Assembly: GCA_035495815.1 (NCBI GenBank)
Contig: DATJFH010000092.1
Span: 1-64,000 of the forward strand
Source of the DNA: DATJFH01 sp035495815
GTDB taxonomy: Bacteria; Acidobacteriota; Terriglobia; Bryobacterales; Bryobacteraceae
DNA: 64,000 nucleotides
Direction: 5' to 3'
A program made the position numbers and the translations under genes. Each line of letters opens with the position of its first letter. The first letter of the stretch is position 1. Shown one piece after another: positions 9,131 to 17,548 of this stretch. Under the pieces are notes generated by a model, which saw only the letters and a program-made list of their open reading frames with translations, was not told where the DNA came from and did no database searches.

Positions 9131-9644
9131 TGGACTCCTCCTTCTTTCCCATTTCGCCCTTGATCTTCTCCAGCTTCTCGGTGTTGCCCACGGCTTCGAG
9201 CAGCAGTTCTTCCAGCTTGTCGTTGCCCTGCAGGCTGCCGCGCAGGTCGGAGAGGCGGGTGCGAAGGTCGAGCAACTCCTTGAGCGGCTTCACCTGGCGG
9301 GCCACGTTTTCGGGCTCAAAATCCTCCATGCTCCTGAAGTGCAGATCGACCTTGAGATTGGCGGCGTCGGGTTCTTCACTGAGCTTGTTTTCCACGGCGA
9401 AGCTAAGGTGAGGCTTCATGCCCTCGAGCACGGAGTCGAAGTTGTCGGGATTGACTTCCACGAACTTCCTTTCCTTGAGCTTGGGGAGGGGCTGTTCAGG
9501 CTGCCCGGTAAAATCGCCCAGAACACCGACGACGAACGGCAGTTCCTTCAATTCGATGGCGCCGCCGACTTCGACATCGTATGTAATATGGACGCGCGGG
9601 GAACGGACGCGATCCAGTTTGTGTTGTGTGCTTTCTCTTGCCAT
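9123..9644 (-). CDS. tssB: T6SS sheath small subunit TssB
   Basis: TssB (VipA/ImpB) is the small sheath subunit that intertwines with TssC. At 173 residues it is of normal length. The N-terminus has VHITYDVEVGGAIELKELPF followed by VVGVLGDFTG, which is typical. The C-terminal helix contains LRTRLSDLRGSLQGNDKLEE. It is the first gene of the large minus-strand T6SS block, with a good promoter 56-84 bp upstream and GGAG before the ATG. A divergent putative toxin gene starts 184 bp away. Confidence 0.96.
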   Translation of the reverse strand: MARESTQHKLDRVRSPRVHITYDVEVGGAIELKELPFVVGVLGDFTGQPEQPLPKLKERKFVEVNPDNFDSVLEGMKPHLSFAVENKLSEEPDAANLKVDLHFRSMEDFEPENVARQVKPLKELLDLRTRLSDLRGSLQGNDKLEELLLEAVGNTEKLEKIKGEMGKKEESNG

Positions 9645-9699
9645 GCGGGGTCTCCTCTGGCCGCTGAGGGCGCAATTCCAGAACTACAAGCGAAAGACT

Positions 9700-9728
9700 A
9701 CTATAAGTCGGGGACCGTGTTCCGTCAA
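9700..9728 (-). promoter_or_regulatory. Sigma-70-type promoter of the tssB operon
   Basis: On the minus strand, TTGACG (9728-9723) and TATAGT (9705-9700) are separated by exactly 17 bases. Both boxes match the housekeeping consensus at 5 of 6 positions. The predicted start of transcription gives a leader of about 50 bases before tssB. The hexamers and spacing are visible; promoter activity is inferred. Confidence 0.65.
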
Positions 9729-9757
9729 GGGGCGCCTCGAGCGAATACGGAAATGAC

Positions 9758-9787
9758 TTGCCCGTGGGCCGGGATGACACGCATAAT
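9758..9787 (+). promoter_or_regulatory. Possible promoter of the putative toxin gene
   Basis: TTGCCC (9758-9763) and CATAAT (9782-9787) are 18 bases apart on the plus strand, matching 4/6 and 5/6 of the consensus. They lie about 40 bases before the GTG start at 9829. The site is back-to-back with the tssB promoter in the same intergenic region. Confidence 0.4.
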
Positions 9788-9828
9788 GTCTTTGCGGCAT
9801 CCGAATCCCATATGACAAGAGGCAGACG

Positions 9829-10398
9829 GTGACCATAGCCGACGTTCTCACGCGGGCCGAAGCGCATACGCTGAAGGCGGATGACATCCTTCAAATCCTT
9901 TACAACAGCCAGGGCAATGCCGGGGCGGGCTTCGCCAAAAGCCACGTGCTCGAGCATACTTTTGGAACGGCGCGAGACGACCAGTATGCTTTCCGCGCCC
10001 GGCACTCCGAATTTACGTCGGCCCCGGAGATGGCGGAAGTAATCGCCATCCTGCTGCAAACCGGGTACGGAATCTACGCGCTGAAACAGCTGAGCACGGC
10101 GGCGACCAAGGTGGTGGAAATCATCACGCGCGGCGGCGAGGGGCTCCCGGTTTATTCACGGGAAGACAACAGCCAGGGCATCACCCACGGCAGCGGCGAA
10201 ACGGCGGACCTGTTCGCGGAGCGGAGCGTCGTCAAAGCGAAAACCGTGGTGATCATCCTCCACGACAAGGGCGGCGACCTGCACGTGCAGTCCTGCTACC
10301 CGCGGGCAGACGATCCCACCGGCGGCAAGGAGGCCATAGTGAACAACAAGCACAAGAATACGATTCTGGCGACGAAGGTATTCACCAGCGGCGTTTAG
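9829..10398 (+). CDS. Putative RNase A-like (CdiA-CT type) toxin next to T6SS
   Basis: Not assignable with certainty. The 189-residue protein has the pattern I associate with the bacterial RNase A-like toxin domain found at the C-termini of contact-dependent inhibition proteins. That pattern is a His-x3-His pair (H39, H43), a downstream Arg (R56 or R58), a Ser-x-Phe helix start (S60-F62), and a C-terminal strand pair ending in Ser-x-Tyr-Pro (S155-Y157-P158). The last resembles the catalytic Thr-x-Tyr of that family. The start is GTG at 9829 with AGAGG 7 bases upstream; the nearest upstream ATG hits a stop after six codons. There is no signal peptide or membrane segment. The gene is divergent from tssB, which would suit a T6SS effector. 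No adjacent immunity gene is visible, because the next gene is an amidohydrolase. It could also be an unrelated hypothetical protein. Confidence 0.45.
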   Translation: MTIADVLTRAEAHTLKADDILQILYNSQGNAGAGFAKSHVLEHTFGTARDDQYAFRARHSEFTSAPEMAEVIAILLQTGYGIYALKQLSTAATKVVEIITRGGEGLPVYSREDNSQGITHGSGETADLFAERSVVKAKTVVIILHDKGGDLHVQSCYPRADDPTGGKEAIVNNKHKNTILATKVFTSGV

Positions 10399-10422
10399 CC
10401 GCCGGACGGAGCTGGAGGGGCG

Positions 10423-11256
10423 TTGCTGATTCTCGATACGCACGCGCATATCTATTCGGAGGACGAGAAGAGGTATCCGCCGGTCCCCAAGCCGCTGCGT
10501 CCTCCCGGAAACACCGGTTCGCTCGCCAGCCTCGAGCGGTCCCTCAAAGCCAATGGCGTGGCCGGCGCGTGTATCGTCCAGGCGACCACGTTCTACCGCT
10601 GGGACAACCGGTTCATTTGCGACACGGCGGCGCGTACACGGCGCTGGACGGCGGCGGTCTGCACGCTCGAGCCGGATGATCCGCATTCGCCGGGCCTCAT
10701 CAAGCACTTCGTCCAGAAGTACGGGATCCGGGCCTTGCGCAGCTATCCGGCGAAAGACGGCAAGCTCGACAACCCCGCGGTCGCCGCCCTGTGGAAGGCG
10801 TGCGGCGAATCCGGCATTGCCGTCAATGTGCTTTGCAATCGCGACAACGCCGATGCGCTGGCGCGCATGCTGGAGAAATTTCCCCGGCGGCCGGTGACCA
10901 TCGACCATTGCCTGAACCTCAAGGCCGGGCCCGACCACGACGCCATTCTCGCGGATCTGCTCCGCCTGGCTAAGTACCCGAACGCGCATGCCAAGTTGAG
11001 CTACCTGGCCACCGGCAGCGCGGAGCCTTATCCGTTCCGCGACATGCACGATTCCTGCGCGCGGATTATCGGTGCGTTCACGCCCGAGCGCTGCGTCTGG
11101 GGCAGCGATTTCCCGTGCGAATTGTGGACACCCAAAGCGACCTATGCCCAGAATCTGGCCTTGTTCGCGTCGGAATTGAAGATGGAGACGGCCGCGCGGG
11201 AGGCGATTCTGGGGAAGACGGCGCGCCGGCTCTATTTCCGGAACAAGCCGGTCTAG
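10423..11256 (+). CDS. Amidohydrolase-family (amidohydrolase 2) TIM-barrel hydrolase
   Basis: Metal-dependent hydrolase or decarboxylase of the amidohydrolase-2 family; substrate unknown. Of 277 residues, the N-terminus has the metal-binding His-x-His (DTHAHIY). The middle has TIDHCLN, with a His that is a likely metal ligand. The C-terminal part has WGSDFP, with the conserved catalytic Asp. The start is TTG at 10423, with GGAGGGG just upstream; no nearby ATG has a ribosome site. It lies 24 bp after the putative toxin gene and may be co-transcribed. Its stop shares four bases (CTAG) with the stop of the convergent gene at 11253. Confidence 0.8.
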   Translation: MLILDTHAHIYSEDEKRYPPVPKPLRPPGNTGSLASLERSLKANGVAGACIVQATTFYRWDNRFICDTAARTRRWTAAVCTLEPDDPHSPGLIKHFVQKYGIRALRSYPAKDGKLDNPAVAALWKACGESGIAVNVLCNRDNADALARMLEKFPRRPVTIDHCLNLKAGPDHDAILADLLRLAKYPNAHAKLSYLATGSAEPYPFRDMHDSCARIIGAFTPERCVWGSDFPCELWTPKATYAQNLALFASELKMETAAREAILGKTARRLYFRNKPV

Positions 11257-12890
11257 TCGCGGCGCAGCGTCAGGATCCAGTCATAGGCCACGCGCAAATC
11301 CACCGGGTACTCCGGTTTTTCACGGGTCACTTCGAATGCGGTCTCCCATCGATCCGGGCCGGCGGCGGCGGGCGCGATGGAGACCAATTGACGCGCGGAC
11401 AACCGATACCGCCCGGGCGGCGGCGTGAGCTTCACCTGGCCGCCTTCCCGTGAATAGACCAGGTAGACGGATCCGGCCTTACCGAGCGCGAAATTGGTCC
11501 GGTACGGAACATTGTCCACCACCTCCGGGCGCGGGTCGACAATCCCGTTCGCCGGCTCCATTTCCCAGAAAGGCAGCGAAGTCATCGTCCCGGCGAGCGT
11601 CTTCAGATACCCCGGAACGCGGCTGCGGCGCATCGCGGGCAACGGATCGCCCAGCTCGTAAGTAGCCGCGCTGCCCCACATGGCGTAGGCTCCGGCCGCC
11701 GCGGCCGTCCAGAAGGTCTGGCGCATCGAATGGGCGCTTTGGGAGTTCCAGGGGTGCGTTCCTTCCATCTCGTAACCCGGCTCCTCATTGATCACCGGAA
11801 CTCCGAACCGCCTGAGCCCGATGAGCAGTTCATTGTGCCTGGCGAAGGCGCGGGCGTTATAGACCGGATCGTTCGGTTCGGCGGCCTGATCGTCCAGTCC
11901 GGCAGCCGCGCCGAGCGCGCCCACCTGCATCTGGCGAAGCTGGAAGGCGGCCCAGCGGAACGGCCAGTCGAGCAGCAGCGAGAAGAAGCCGGGATTCCGC
12001 GCGACCCGCGTCTCCATGGGATTGTGGACGGCCACCGGAACACCGAACACGGCCGCCGATTTCAGAACCGTGCCCATACGGTTGGCCCAGGCGTGCGACG
12101 AAAGATCGTAGGAGGGTGAGACCTTGCCGGTCGATTTCTGCTCCACCTCATTCGCCAGCACCGGCGCCAGATTGGCGTAGGCTCCCCAGCGCGCCATTCC
12201 ATAGCGGATGAACTGCTCGTCCTGCTCCGGCGTCAGCCGGCGCTGGTGGAGATCGTTGAAGTAGTAGAAATAGGGCGAGGCGAGAATGCCGGCGGTCCGC
12301 AAGGCGTCGATGAAACGGTCGACGGCCTGAAAGCGGGCCAAATTGTAGCTCCACAGGTCGGGTCCGTACAACTCGGGGAACTGGCCGTTGATTCCGCCGA
12401 TCATGAACAGCACGCGATTGATGCGATGGCTGTTCAAAAACGAGAGGACGCCGGGCCAGACCTGCGGATCGGCGAACTGGCAGGAAAGGCGGGCACTGAC
12501 CAGGAAGGGCCGCGTCCCGTCGGCGTGGATGAAGTGGAGCCCGTCCGCGCGAAGCGGACCGTGCAGGTAGGGCAGGGGCGGCTTGTCCGCGATCACCGCC
12601 CCGGAACGGCCGTTCAGCGCCGGATCGCTGGAGCGGGTCGAGTAGCTCCAGCGGCCGGTCTCGAGCGGCATGAAGCGGATCCGCCAGGTCTGATCGCCGT
12701 CGAAAAATCCTTCCGTCCCGATGCTGCGCCCGCTTTGGTGTGTGAAGACGGCGGAGATCCGCGCGTCCCGGAAAGGATTGGCATACCGGCCGCCGCGAAA
12801 GGTGAGCTCGACGGTGTCCCATCGCGCGGCATGCACGTCCTCAGCGTGGACCAGGGACAGAGGCAGGAGTGCGAGCCAGAACAATCGCAA
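11253..12890 (-). CDS. Secreted glycoside-hydrolase-like protein (DUF5060 plus TIM-barrel)
   Basis: Probable exported carbohydrate-active protein. I place the start at TTG 12890: GGAG lies 5 bases upstream and the next 16 residues (MRLFWLALLPLSLVHA) form a clean signal peptide. An open frame continues upstream into the preceding serine hydrolase only because of a frameshift there. Of 545 residues, about 25-115 resemble DUF5060 (strands with VELTF, FDGDQTWRIRFMP and GRWSYST). The remainder resembles the DUF4038/cellulase-like barrel seen with it: FLNSHRINRVLFMIGG, then VINEEPGYEMEG with a possible acid/base Glu. The substrate is not predictable. The C-terminus looks like a small beta domain. 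Confidence 0.72.
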   Translation of the reverse strand: MRLFWLALLPLSLVHAEDVHAARWDTVELTFRGGRYANPFRDARISAVFTHQSGRSIGTEGFFDGDQTWRIRFMPLETGRWSYSTRSSDPALNGRSGAVIADKPPLPYLHGPLRADGLHFIHADGTRPFLVSARLSCQFADPQVWPGVLSFLNSHRINRVLFMIGGINGQFPELYGPDLWSYNLARFQAVDRFIDALRTAGILASPYFYYFNDLHQRRLTPEQDEQFIRYGMARWGAYANLAPVLANEVEQKSTGKVSPSYDLSSHAWANRMGTVLKSAAVFGVPVAVHNPMETRVARNPGFFSLLLDWPFRWAAFQLRQMQVGALGAAAGLDDQAAEPNDPVYNARAFARHNELLIGLRRFGVPVINEEPGYEMEGTHPWNSQSAHSMRQTFWTAAAAGAYAMWGSAATYELGDPLPAMRRSRVPGYLKTLAGTMTSLPFWEMEPANGIVDPRPEVVDNVPYRTNFALGKAGSVYLVYSREGGQVKLTPPPGRYRLSARQLVSIAPAAAGPDRWETAFEVTREKPEYPVDLRVAYDWILTLRRD

Positions 12891-12898
12891 AGAAGCTC

Positions 12899-14078
12899 CT
12901 AGCGAAACGCGGCCACAACCTGGCGCAGGGTTTCCCAGATGGCGATCTGCTGATCGATGGTAACGGCCGAAGCTTTGGCTCCTCGCGAAGCCTGGGGCCG
13001 AAGGAGGGAGGCCCGTATCGGCGGTCTCGTACTGATCGTCGCGGCCGCCCATTTTGAACGCCACCAGGTCCATGGAGGGAACGATGTAGAGGCAGTGTCC
13101 GCCGGCTCCGGGTTTCCAATAGGCGTCGCGGGGCGCGTCCGGAATCTGGCCGTCCGTGTTGACGTGGAATTGCAGGCTGTAGGGATAGTGCGGGTTGAAG
13201 GGAGAAGTGCGGCCGCAGGCCTCGACGAAATCCGCGCTGAGAATCCGCCTCTCTCCCCACATGCCGCCGCGGCACAGCAGGTAGCCGAAGCGCAGAAGAT
13301 CGGTGGGACGCAGGCAGATCCCGCCTCCGCCGGGCGTATGCTTCAGCGGACGATTCTTGTGGCCGTAGGCCCAGGCGGACCAGCCGAGCGGCCCGGCCAG
13401 ACGTGCGCGTACAAAATCGGAAAGCTCCATGCCGGACACGGTGCGGATGACGATCGAAGCCAGGTGCGGGGAGGTAGTGGCGTAGGAGTACCCGCCCCCG
13501 GGGTCGCGCCAGAGCGGAACGGTGAAGGCGGCTTCATCGAGGAGAGCTTTCCACCCGTCGGGTCCGGGGGGGTCGAGAGTCACGGGATTGCCGGAGACGT
13601 AACCCGGATGGTTGCCGAGCAAGCCGGCCGACATGGCCAGCAAATGGCCGAGCTTGATACCGGCGCGGCGGGGGTCGCTCAACGGGAAGGCCTCGGGAGG
13701 GAGATAGTCCGGCGTGCAGACCTTCTGGTCCAGCCCGCCGGGGAAGCGCTTGGGCTGTTCCTGAATCAGAATACCGGCGGCGATGGAAGTTACGGCCTTG
13801 CCGACAGAGGCCAGATTCGGCGTCGCCTCACGGGCTCCGAGTCCGAAGTAGCGTTCATAAACCAGCCATCCGCGGTGGACGGCGAGCAGTCCGCCGTGGG
13901 AAGTCGATTTCCCGATGTAGTCGAAGAGGCGGTCGAGTTGAGCCTGACGTTTGGTGTTCGCCGTCCGCCACCCGCCCCGGGAATCGGGTTCGGGAAAGTA
14001 TGGCGACGGCTTGGCCGCCATACGGGTCGCAGCCAAGGTGCCGGCGACGGCCGACCTCCGGGTGATCGATTCCTTCAT
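12899..14078 (-). CDS. Serine hydrolase (beta-lactamase class C family), C-terminus frameshifted
   Basis: Serine beta-lactamase-like hydrolase, probably an esterase or peptidase. The N-terminus is Tat-like (TRRSAVAGTLAAT). The catalytic SxxK is S91-V-G-K94. The second motif is atypical: YSYATT, where Tyr-x-Asn is usual. A Gly-Gly-His near GAGGHCLYIVPS may be the third motif. After ETADTGLPPS the frame breaks at about 12990-13012. The +1 frame then continues with sensible sequence (KASAVTIDQQIAIWETLRQ, then VVAAFR) and stops at TAG 12901-12899. A single-base insertion in the C-rich stretch would explain this. In the given sequence the original frame instead reads through into the next gene, giving a 941-codon open frame. 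The break could be real or an assembly error. Confidence 0.72.
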
Positions 14079-14213
14079 CGATACGCCAATGCTTCCAGGA
14101 TCATACTACACGATGCGACGAGAGCCGCTGCGAGAGCGACCTCCCGCCGGGCGAGCGTGGCCTGGCCCGGGATACACGTCAGTATTCGAAGCCCAGGCCT
14201 GTGGGTGGGCCCT

Positions 14214-17204
14214 CTAAAAAAGCAGCTTCAACGCAAATTGCAGTTCCCGTGAACGGCCTGCGGCCGTGATTTGCCCGAATGTGGCGCCGGTCAACGTGGA
14301 ACCCGGGCCCGAGAAATTGGTGTGATTGAAGATATTGAAGAGCTCCGTGCGGAATTGCAGGGCGCGGCGCTCGCCGAGCTTGATGTTCTTGAACACCGAC
14401 AGGTCATAGAAGACCGATCCGGGATTGTCCAGCAGAAAGCCGCCCAGATTCCCGAAGATGCCGCAGGGACGCCTCAGGCCACGGACGTCACACGGGTCGG
14501 CAAACGCCTGACGATTGATGTACTGGTGCAAACTCGATTCGCGATAACCGTCGAGATAGACCGGAGCGCCGGCCACCAGGTCCGGACGCTGCGCCGCCGA
14601 GGAGCCAAGCCCGTAGTTGTCACGCCCGGACTGTATCACGAAGGGAGTGCCCGTACGCAGCGAGAGAATGCCAAAGAGCTGCCATCCGCCCGCGATACCC
14701 CGCATGACCGGGGAGGTGGCGCCGAACCATCGCTCGAACGGAATGTCCCAGCTGTGATCGAGCGACAGGTTATGCCGGATGTCGACAATCTGGCGTCCGC
14801 GAGACTGCCGGATATTCCGGTGGTCCTGTACGTTCGAAACACCGGAAGCGGTCATGTTATCGATGCCGCCCAGTTCCAGCGCCTTCCCGAACGTGTAGTG
14901 CAGATTGAACATGTAAGTCTGAGCAAATCGCTTCTTTAACGAGAGCTGCAGGGCGTCATAGTTGCTCATGCCCGAGTGTTCCTGGTAGGAGACGCGGCCG
15001 GTGGAGGGGTTGGGGCGGCTCCCGGTAGCGAAATTCACTTCGTTCAGCCAGTGAAGGGTGAGAGCTTTCACCCCGTGATTCCCCACATAGCCGACGGTAG
15101 CCACCAGGTCCCGCGTGAGCTCCCGCTGGTAATCCAGACTCCACTGGATGCTGTAGGTGGTCCGCTGGAGCGGATCGAAAAGATTGCGCGTCGCCAGGCC
15201 GGGGAATCCTTTCAGATCGAGGCTGGCTACGTTGATCGGATATCGAAGATTCGGAAAATCGCGGTTCGAGATCTGCAGCGTGTAGGGCTTGTCGGGCGGA
15301 TTGACCATGGCGGTCACCTCGCGATAGGTGTTGGGTGAATAAAAGACTCCCGCGCCGGCGCGAATCACGTTTTTGCTGTTTCCCTGCACATCCCAGGCCA
15401 AGCCGAAACGGGGACCGAAGTTATTCAAGTCCTTCTCCCAGATCGGCTCCCCTTGCTTGCGGAACGGTCCGAACGGATCGCTCACGACGTTGAATAACAG
15501 CCCATCGCGCTCCGATACGGGGGAGAAATATTCGTATCGCAAACCGAGATTGACGGTAAGCCGCGAACTGACCCGGAAGTCGTCCTGAACGTAAAACCCC
15601 CAATCGCTTTCCCGGAGCCGGCGCAAATCGTTGCCGAGGGTGACGCGGGCCGAGGTGAAGCGGCTGGCCAGCAAATCGGCGAGTGTGTCCACGGTGTACA
15701 CCGGATTTTCATAATTCGCCCGGCCGTAATGGAAGCGCCTGAGCTCGAAACCGGCGCGGAGGGAATGCCGGCCGCGGTTGTAACCGAAGTTGTCGAGCAC
15801 GGTCCAGCTGCCCCCGTTAGCATGCAGCACTTCCTGGCCGGGGGTCGATATGAATCCGCTCAGGCTTCCGATCTGTTGCGGGACGAAAGCCTGGGTCGCG
15901 CGGGGAATATCCTGTTTGTTCACTCCGGCGCGAAATTCGTTGATGCTGGCGGGGGTCAGGATCCGGTTCCATGAGAACGTCCCGGTGCGGGTCTGGGTGG
16001 GATATTCGGTGCCGTTGATGGGAGAAAGCCCGGGAACCACGGAATAGGCGTCGAGAATGGTGTATCGCGCGAAGAGGCGATCTTTCGCGGTCACGTTGAA
16101 ATCGAGCCGGGCGATGGCGGTATCTTCCCGATTCGATTTTGCATCGCTGCGGCGGTGAAACCCGCGATCGGGATCCGGGCGGGGCTCGTTCGAAAGCGGC
16201 AGCAGGGCGAGAATGGCGGCGTACGCCGGGTTGGCCGCGAGCATCCGCTGGCGGAGTGAATCGTTCGGCACCTCTCCGGTGACCTGGCGTCCGCGCACTT
16301 CGCGCACTCCCTCCCAACCGAGGAAGAAGAACGCACGGTTGCGTACGATCGGCCCGCCTGCGGTCGCGCCGAATTGATTCAGCCGCAGCTGGTCTTTCTT
16401 CGCCGCAAAAAAATTCCTGGCGTCGAGCTTGTCATTTCGCAGGAACTCGTAAACGGAGCCATGAAACGAATTCGTGCCGGACTTGGTAATGACGTTGACG
16501 CCTCCCGACGACGCCCGCCCCAACTCCGCGGAAAAAACGCCCTTGGAGGTCTTGAACTCCTCAATGAACTCGACACTGAGGATATTCTGCTGTGTCTGGC
16601 CCCCGAAGTCGGATGTGGAAGGACGATCGGGATTGGCGGCGTCGGTGCCGTCCACCGAGATATTCATCCCGTCGCGGCTCATGCCGTTGAAATAGACAGC
16701 GCCTCCGGAAACGACAGCGCCTGGCTCGAGGGCGATCAACTGGGAGAAATTGCGTCCGTTCAGGGGAAGATTGCGGACCTGGTCTTCGCCGATGACGACT
16801 CCCAATTCCGTGTTCTGGGTGCTGACGAGGGGCGCGCCGCCGGTGATCGTCACGCTCTCCGTGACGACACCCACTTCCATGACGACGTCGATCTTCACGC
16901 GCTGGGTAGCATCCAAACGAACATCCTTGCGCTCGAACTGCTTGAATCCCTGCGCCCGCACAGAGAGCGTATACGCGCCCACCGGCAGACGGTCGAAAAT
17001 GTACGAGCCGGCCGGGTCGGTGGTGGCTTCGTGAGCCTCCTGTGTTTCGATATTCGTCAGTTTGACCGCGGCTGCCGGAATCCTGGCTCCTGTTCCGTCC
17101 AACACCGAACCGACCATGGTGGCCGTGTTGATTTGTCCCATTACCGCGGGACAAGCCAATACGAGAGAAGCGAGAAGAGCGGTTGCCGTCCGTTGTGTTG
17201 ACAT
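14214..17204 (-). CDS. TonB-dependent receptor with carboxypeptidase-regulatory-like domain
   Basis: Outer-membrane transporter of the acidobacterial Oar-like type, probably importing oligosaccharides or other large solutes; ligand unknown. Of 996 residues, 1-23 form a signal peptide ending in VMGQ. Residues about 26-110 form the CarboxypepD_reg-like beta-sandwich (GSVLDGTGARIPAAAVKL; GSYIFDRLPVGAYTLSV). A plug domain follows at about 125-245, with NLPLNGRNFSQLIALEPG and GGVNVITKSGTN. The rest is a beta-barrel ending in the terminal aromatic residue of outer-membrane proteins (ALKLLF). It has its own promoter and lies inside the stretch that splits the T6SS locus. Confidence 0.92.
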   Translation of the reverse strand: MSTQRTATALLASLVLACPAVMGQINTATMVGSVLDGTGARIPAAAVKLTNIETQEAHEATTDPAGSYIFDRLPVGAYTLSVRAQGFKQFERKDVRLDATQRVKIDVVMEVGVVTESVTITGGAPLVSTQNTELGVVIGEDQVRNLPLNGRNFSQLIALEPGAVVSGGAVYFNGMSRDGMNISVDGTDAANPDRPSTSDFGGQTQQNILSVEFIEEFKTSKGVFSAELGRASSGGVNVITKSGTNSFHGSVYEFLRNDKLDARNFFAAKKDQLRLNQFGATAGGPIVRNRAFFFLGWEGVREVRGRQVTGEVPNDSLRQRMLAANPAYAAILALLPLSNEPRPDPDRGFHRRSDAKSNREDTAIARLDFNVTAKDRLFARYTILDAYSVVPGLSPINGTEYPTQTRTGTFSWNRILTPASINEFRAGVNKQDIPRATQAFVPQQIGSLSGFISTPGQEVLHANGGSWTVLDNFGYNRGRHSLRAGFELRRFHYGRANYENPVYTVDTLADLLASRFTSARVTLGNDLRRLRESDWGFYVQDDFRVSSRLTVNLGLRYEYFSPVSERDGLLFNVVSDPFGPFRKQGEPIWEKDLNNFGPRFGLAWDVQGNSKNVIRAGAGVFYSPNTYREVTAMVNPPDKPYTLQISNRDFPNLRYPINVASLDLKGFPGLATRNLFDPLQRTTYSIQWSLDYQRELTRDLVATVGYVGNHGVKALTLHWLNEVNFATGSRPNPSTGRVSYQEHSGMSNYDALQLSLKKRFAQTYMFNLHYTFGKALELGGIDNMTASGVSNVQDHRNIRQSRGRQIVDIRHNLSLDHSWDIPFERWFGATSPVMRGIAGGWQLFGILSLRTGTPFVIQSGRDNYGLGSSAAQRPDLVAGAPVYLDGYRESSLHQYINRQAFADPCDVRGLRRPCGIFGNLGGFLLDNPGSVFYDLSVFKNIKLGERRALQFRTELFNIFNHTNFSGPGSTLTGATFGQITAAGRSRELQFALKLLF

Positions 17205-17238
17205 TCATAACCCCCTATTGCCCAATGCCGTTTCCGGG

Positions 17239-17256
17239 GTGGGTTTCAGGACCCAC
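17239..17256. promoter_or_regulatory. Hairpin in the TonB-receptor leader
   Basis: A perfect 6-bp inverted repeat, GTGGGT and ACCCAC, with a 6-base loop. It lies between the predicted promoter and the start codon at 17204. It is followed by no T-run in the direction of the gene, so it is a leader structure or operator rather than a terminator. Function unknown. Confidence 0.3.
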
Positions 17257-17267
17257 TGATTTGTCTT

Positions 17268-17296
17268 GTTTTATTCCCAGTCGGCGCCAAAGTCAA
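17268..17296 (-). promoter_or_regulatory. Sigma-70-type promoter of the TonB receptor
   Basis: On the minus strand, TTGACT (17296-17291) and TAAAAC (17273-17268) are 17 bases apart, matching 5/6 and 4/6 of the consensus. The predicted leader is about 55-60 bases long. Confidence 0.5.
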
Positions 17297-17548
17297 GTTC
17301 GTCTCATTTATTTCTTAGCGTGGGGACCCTCGACACGGGGGTGAGGAACGCGCACGGCGGGCAAGCCGGGGCAACCGCGTTGGCGCCGGATATGCTCACT
17401 CGAGTTCGACTATTAAGTCGACCATGCAAGTGATCAGCCTGCTCCATGGCAGCTCGCAGGGATTGGCGATGATCCCGAATTGCCGGAGAGCGGAACAGGA
17501 CGCCGGAACAGGCGGCGGGCCAGACGAAGCCGGGGACCGCGGCCGAGG

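Larger units (their letters stand above)
17205..17548. other. Intergenic region upstream of the TonB receptor
   Basis: This stretch contains the receptor promoter (17268-17296) and a small hairpin (17239-17256). The part from 17300 to 17548 holds no convincing gene; short open frames there have no ribosome site and an Arg/Pro-biased composition. Confidence 0.5.
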
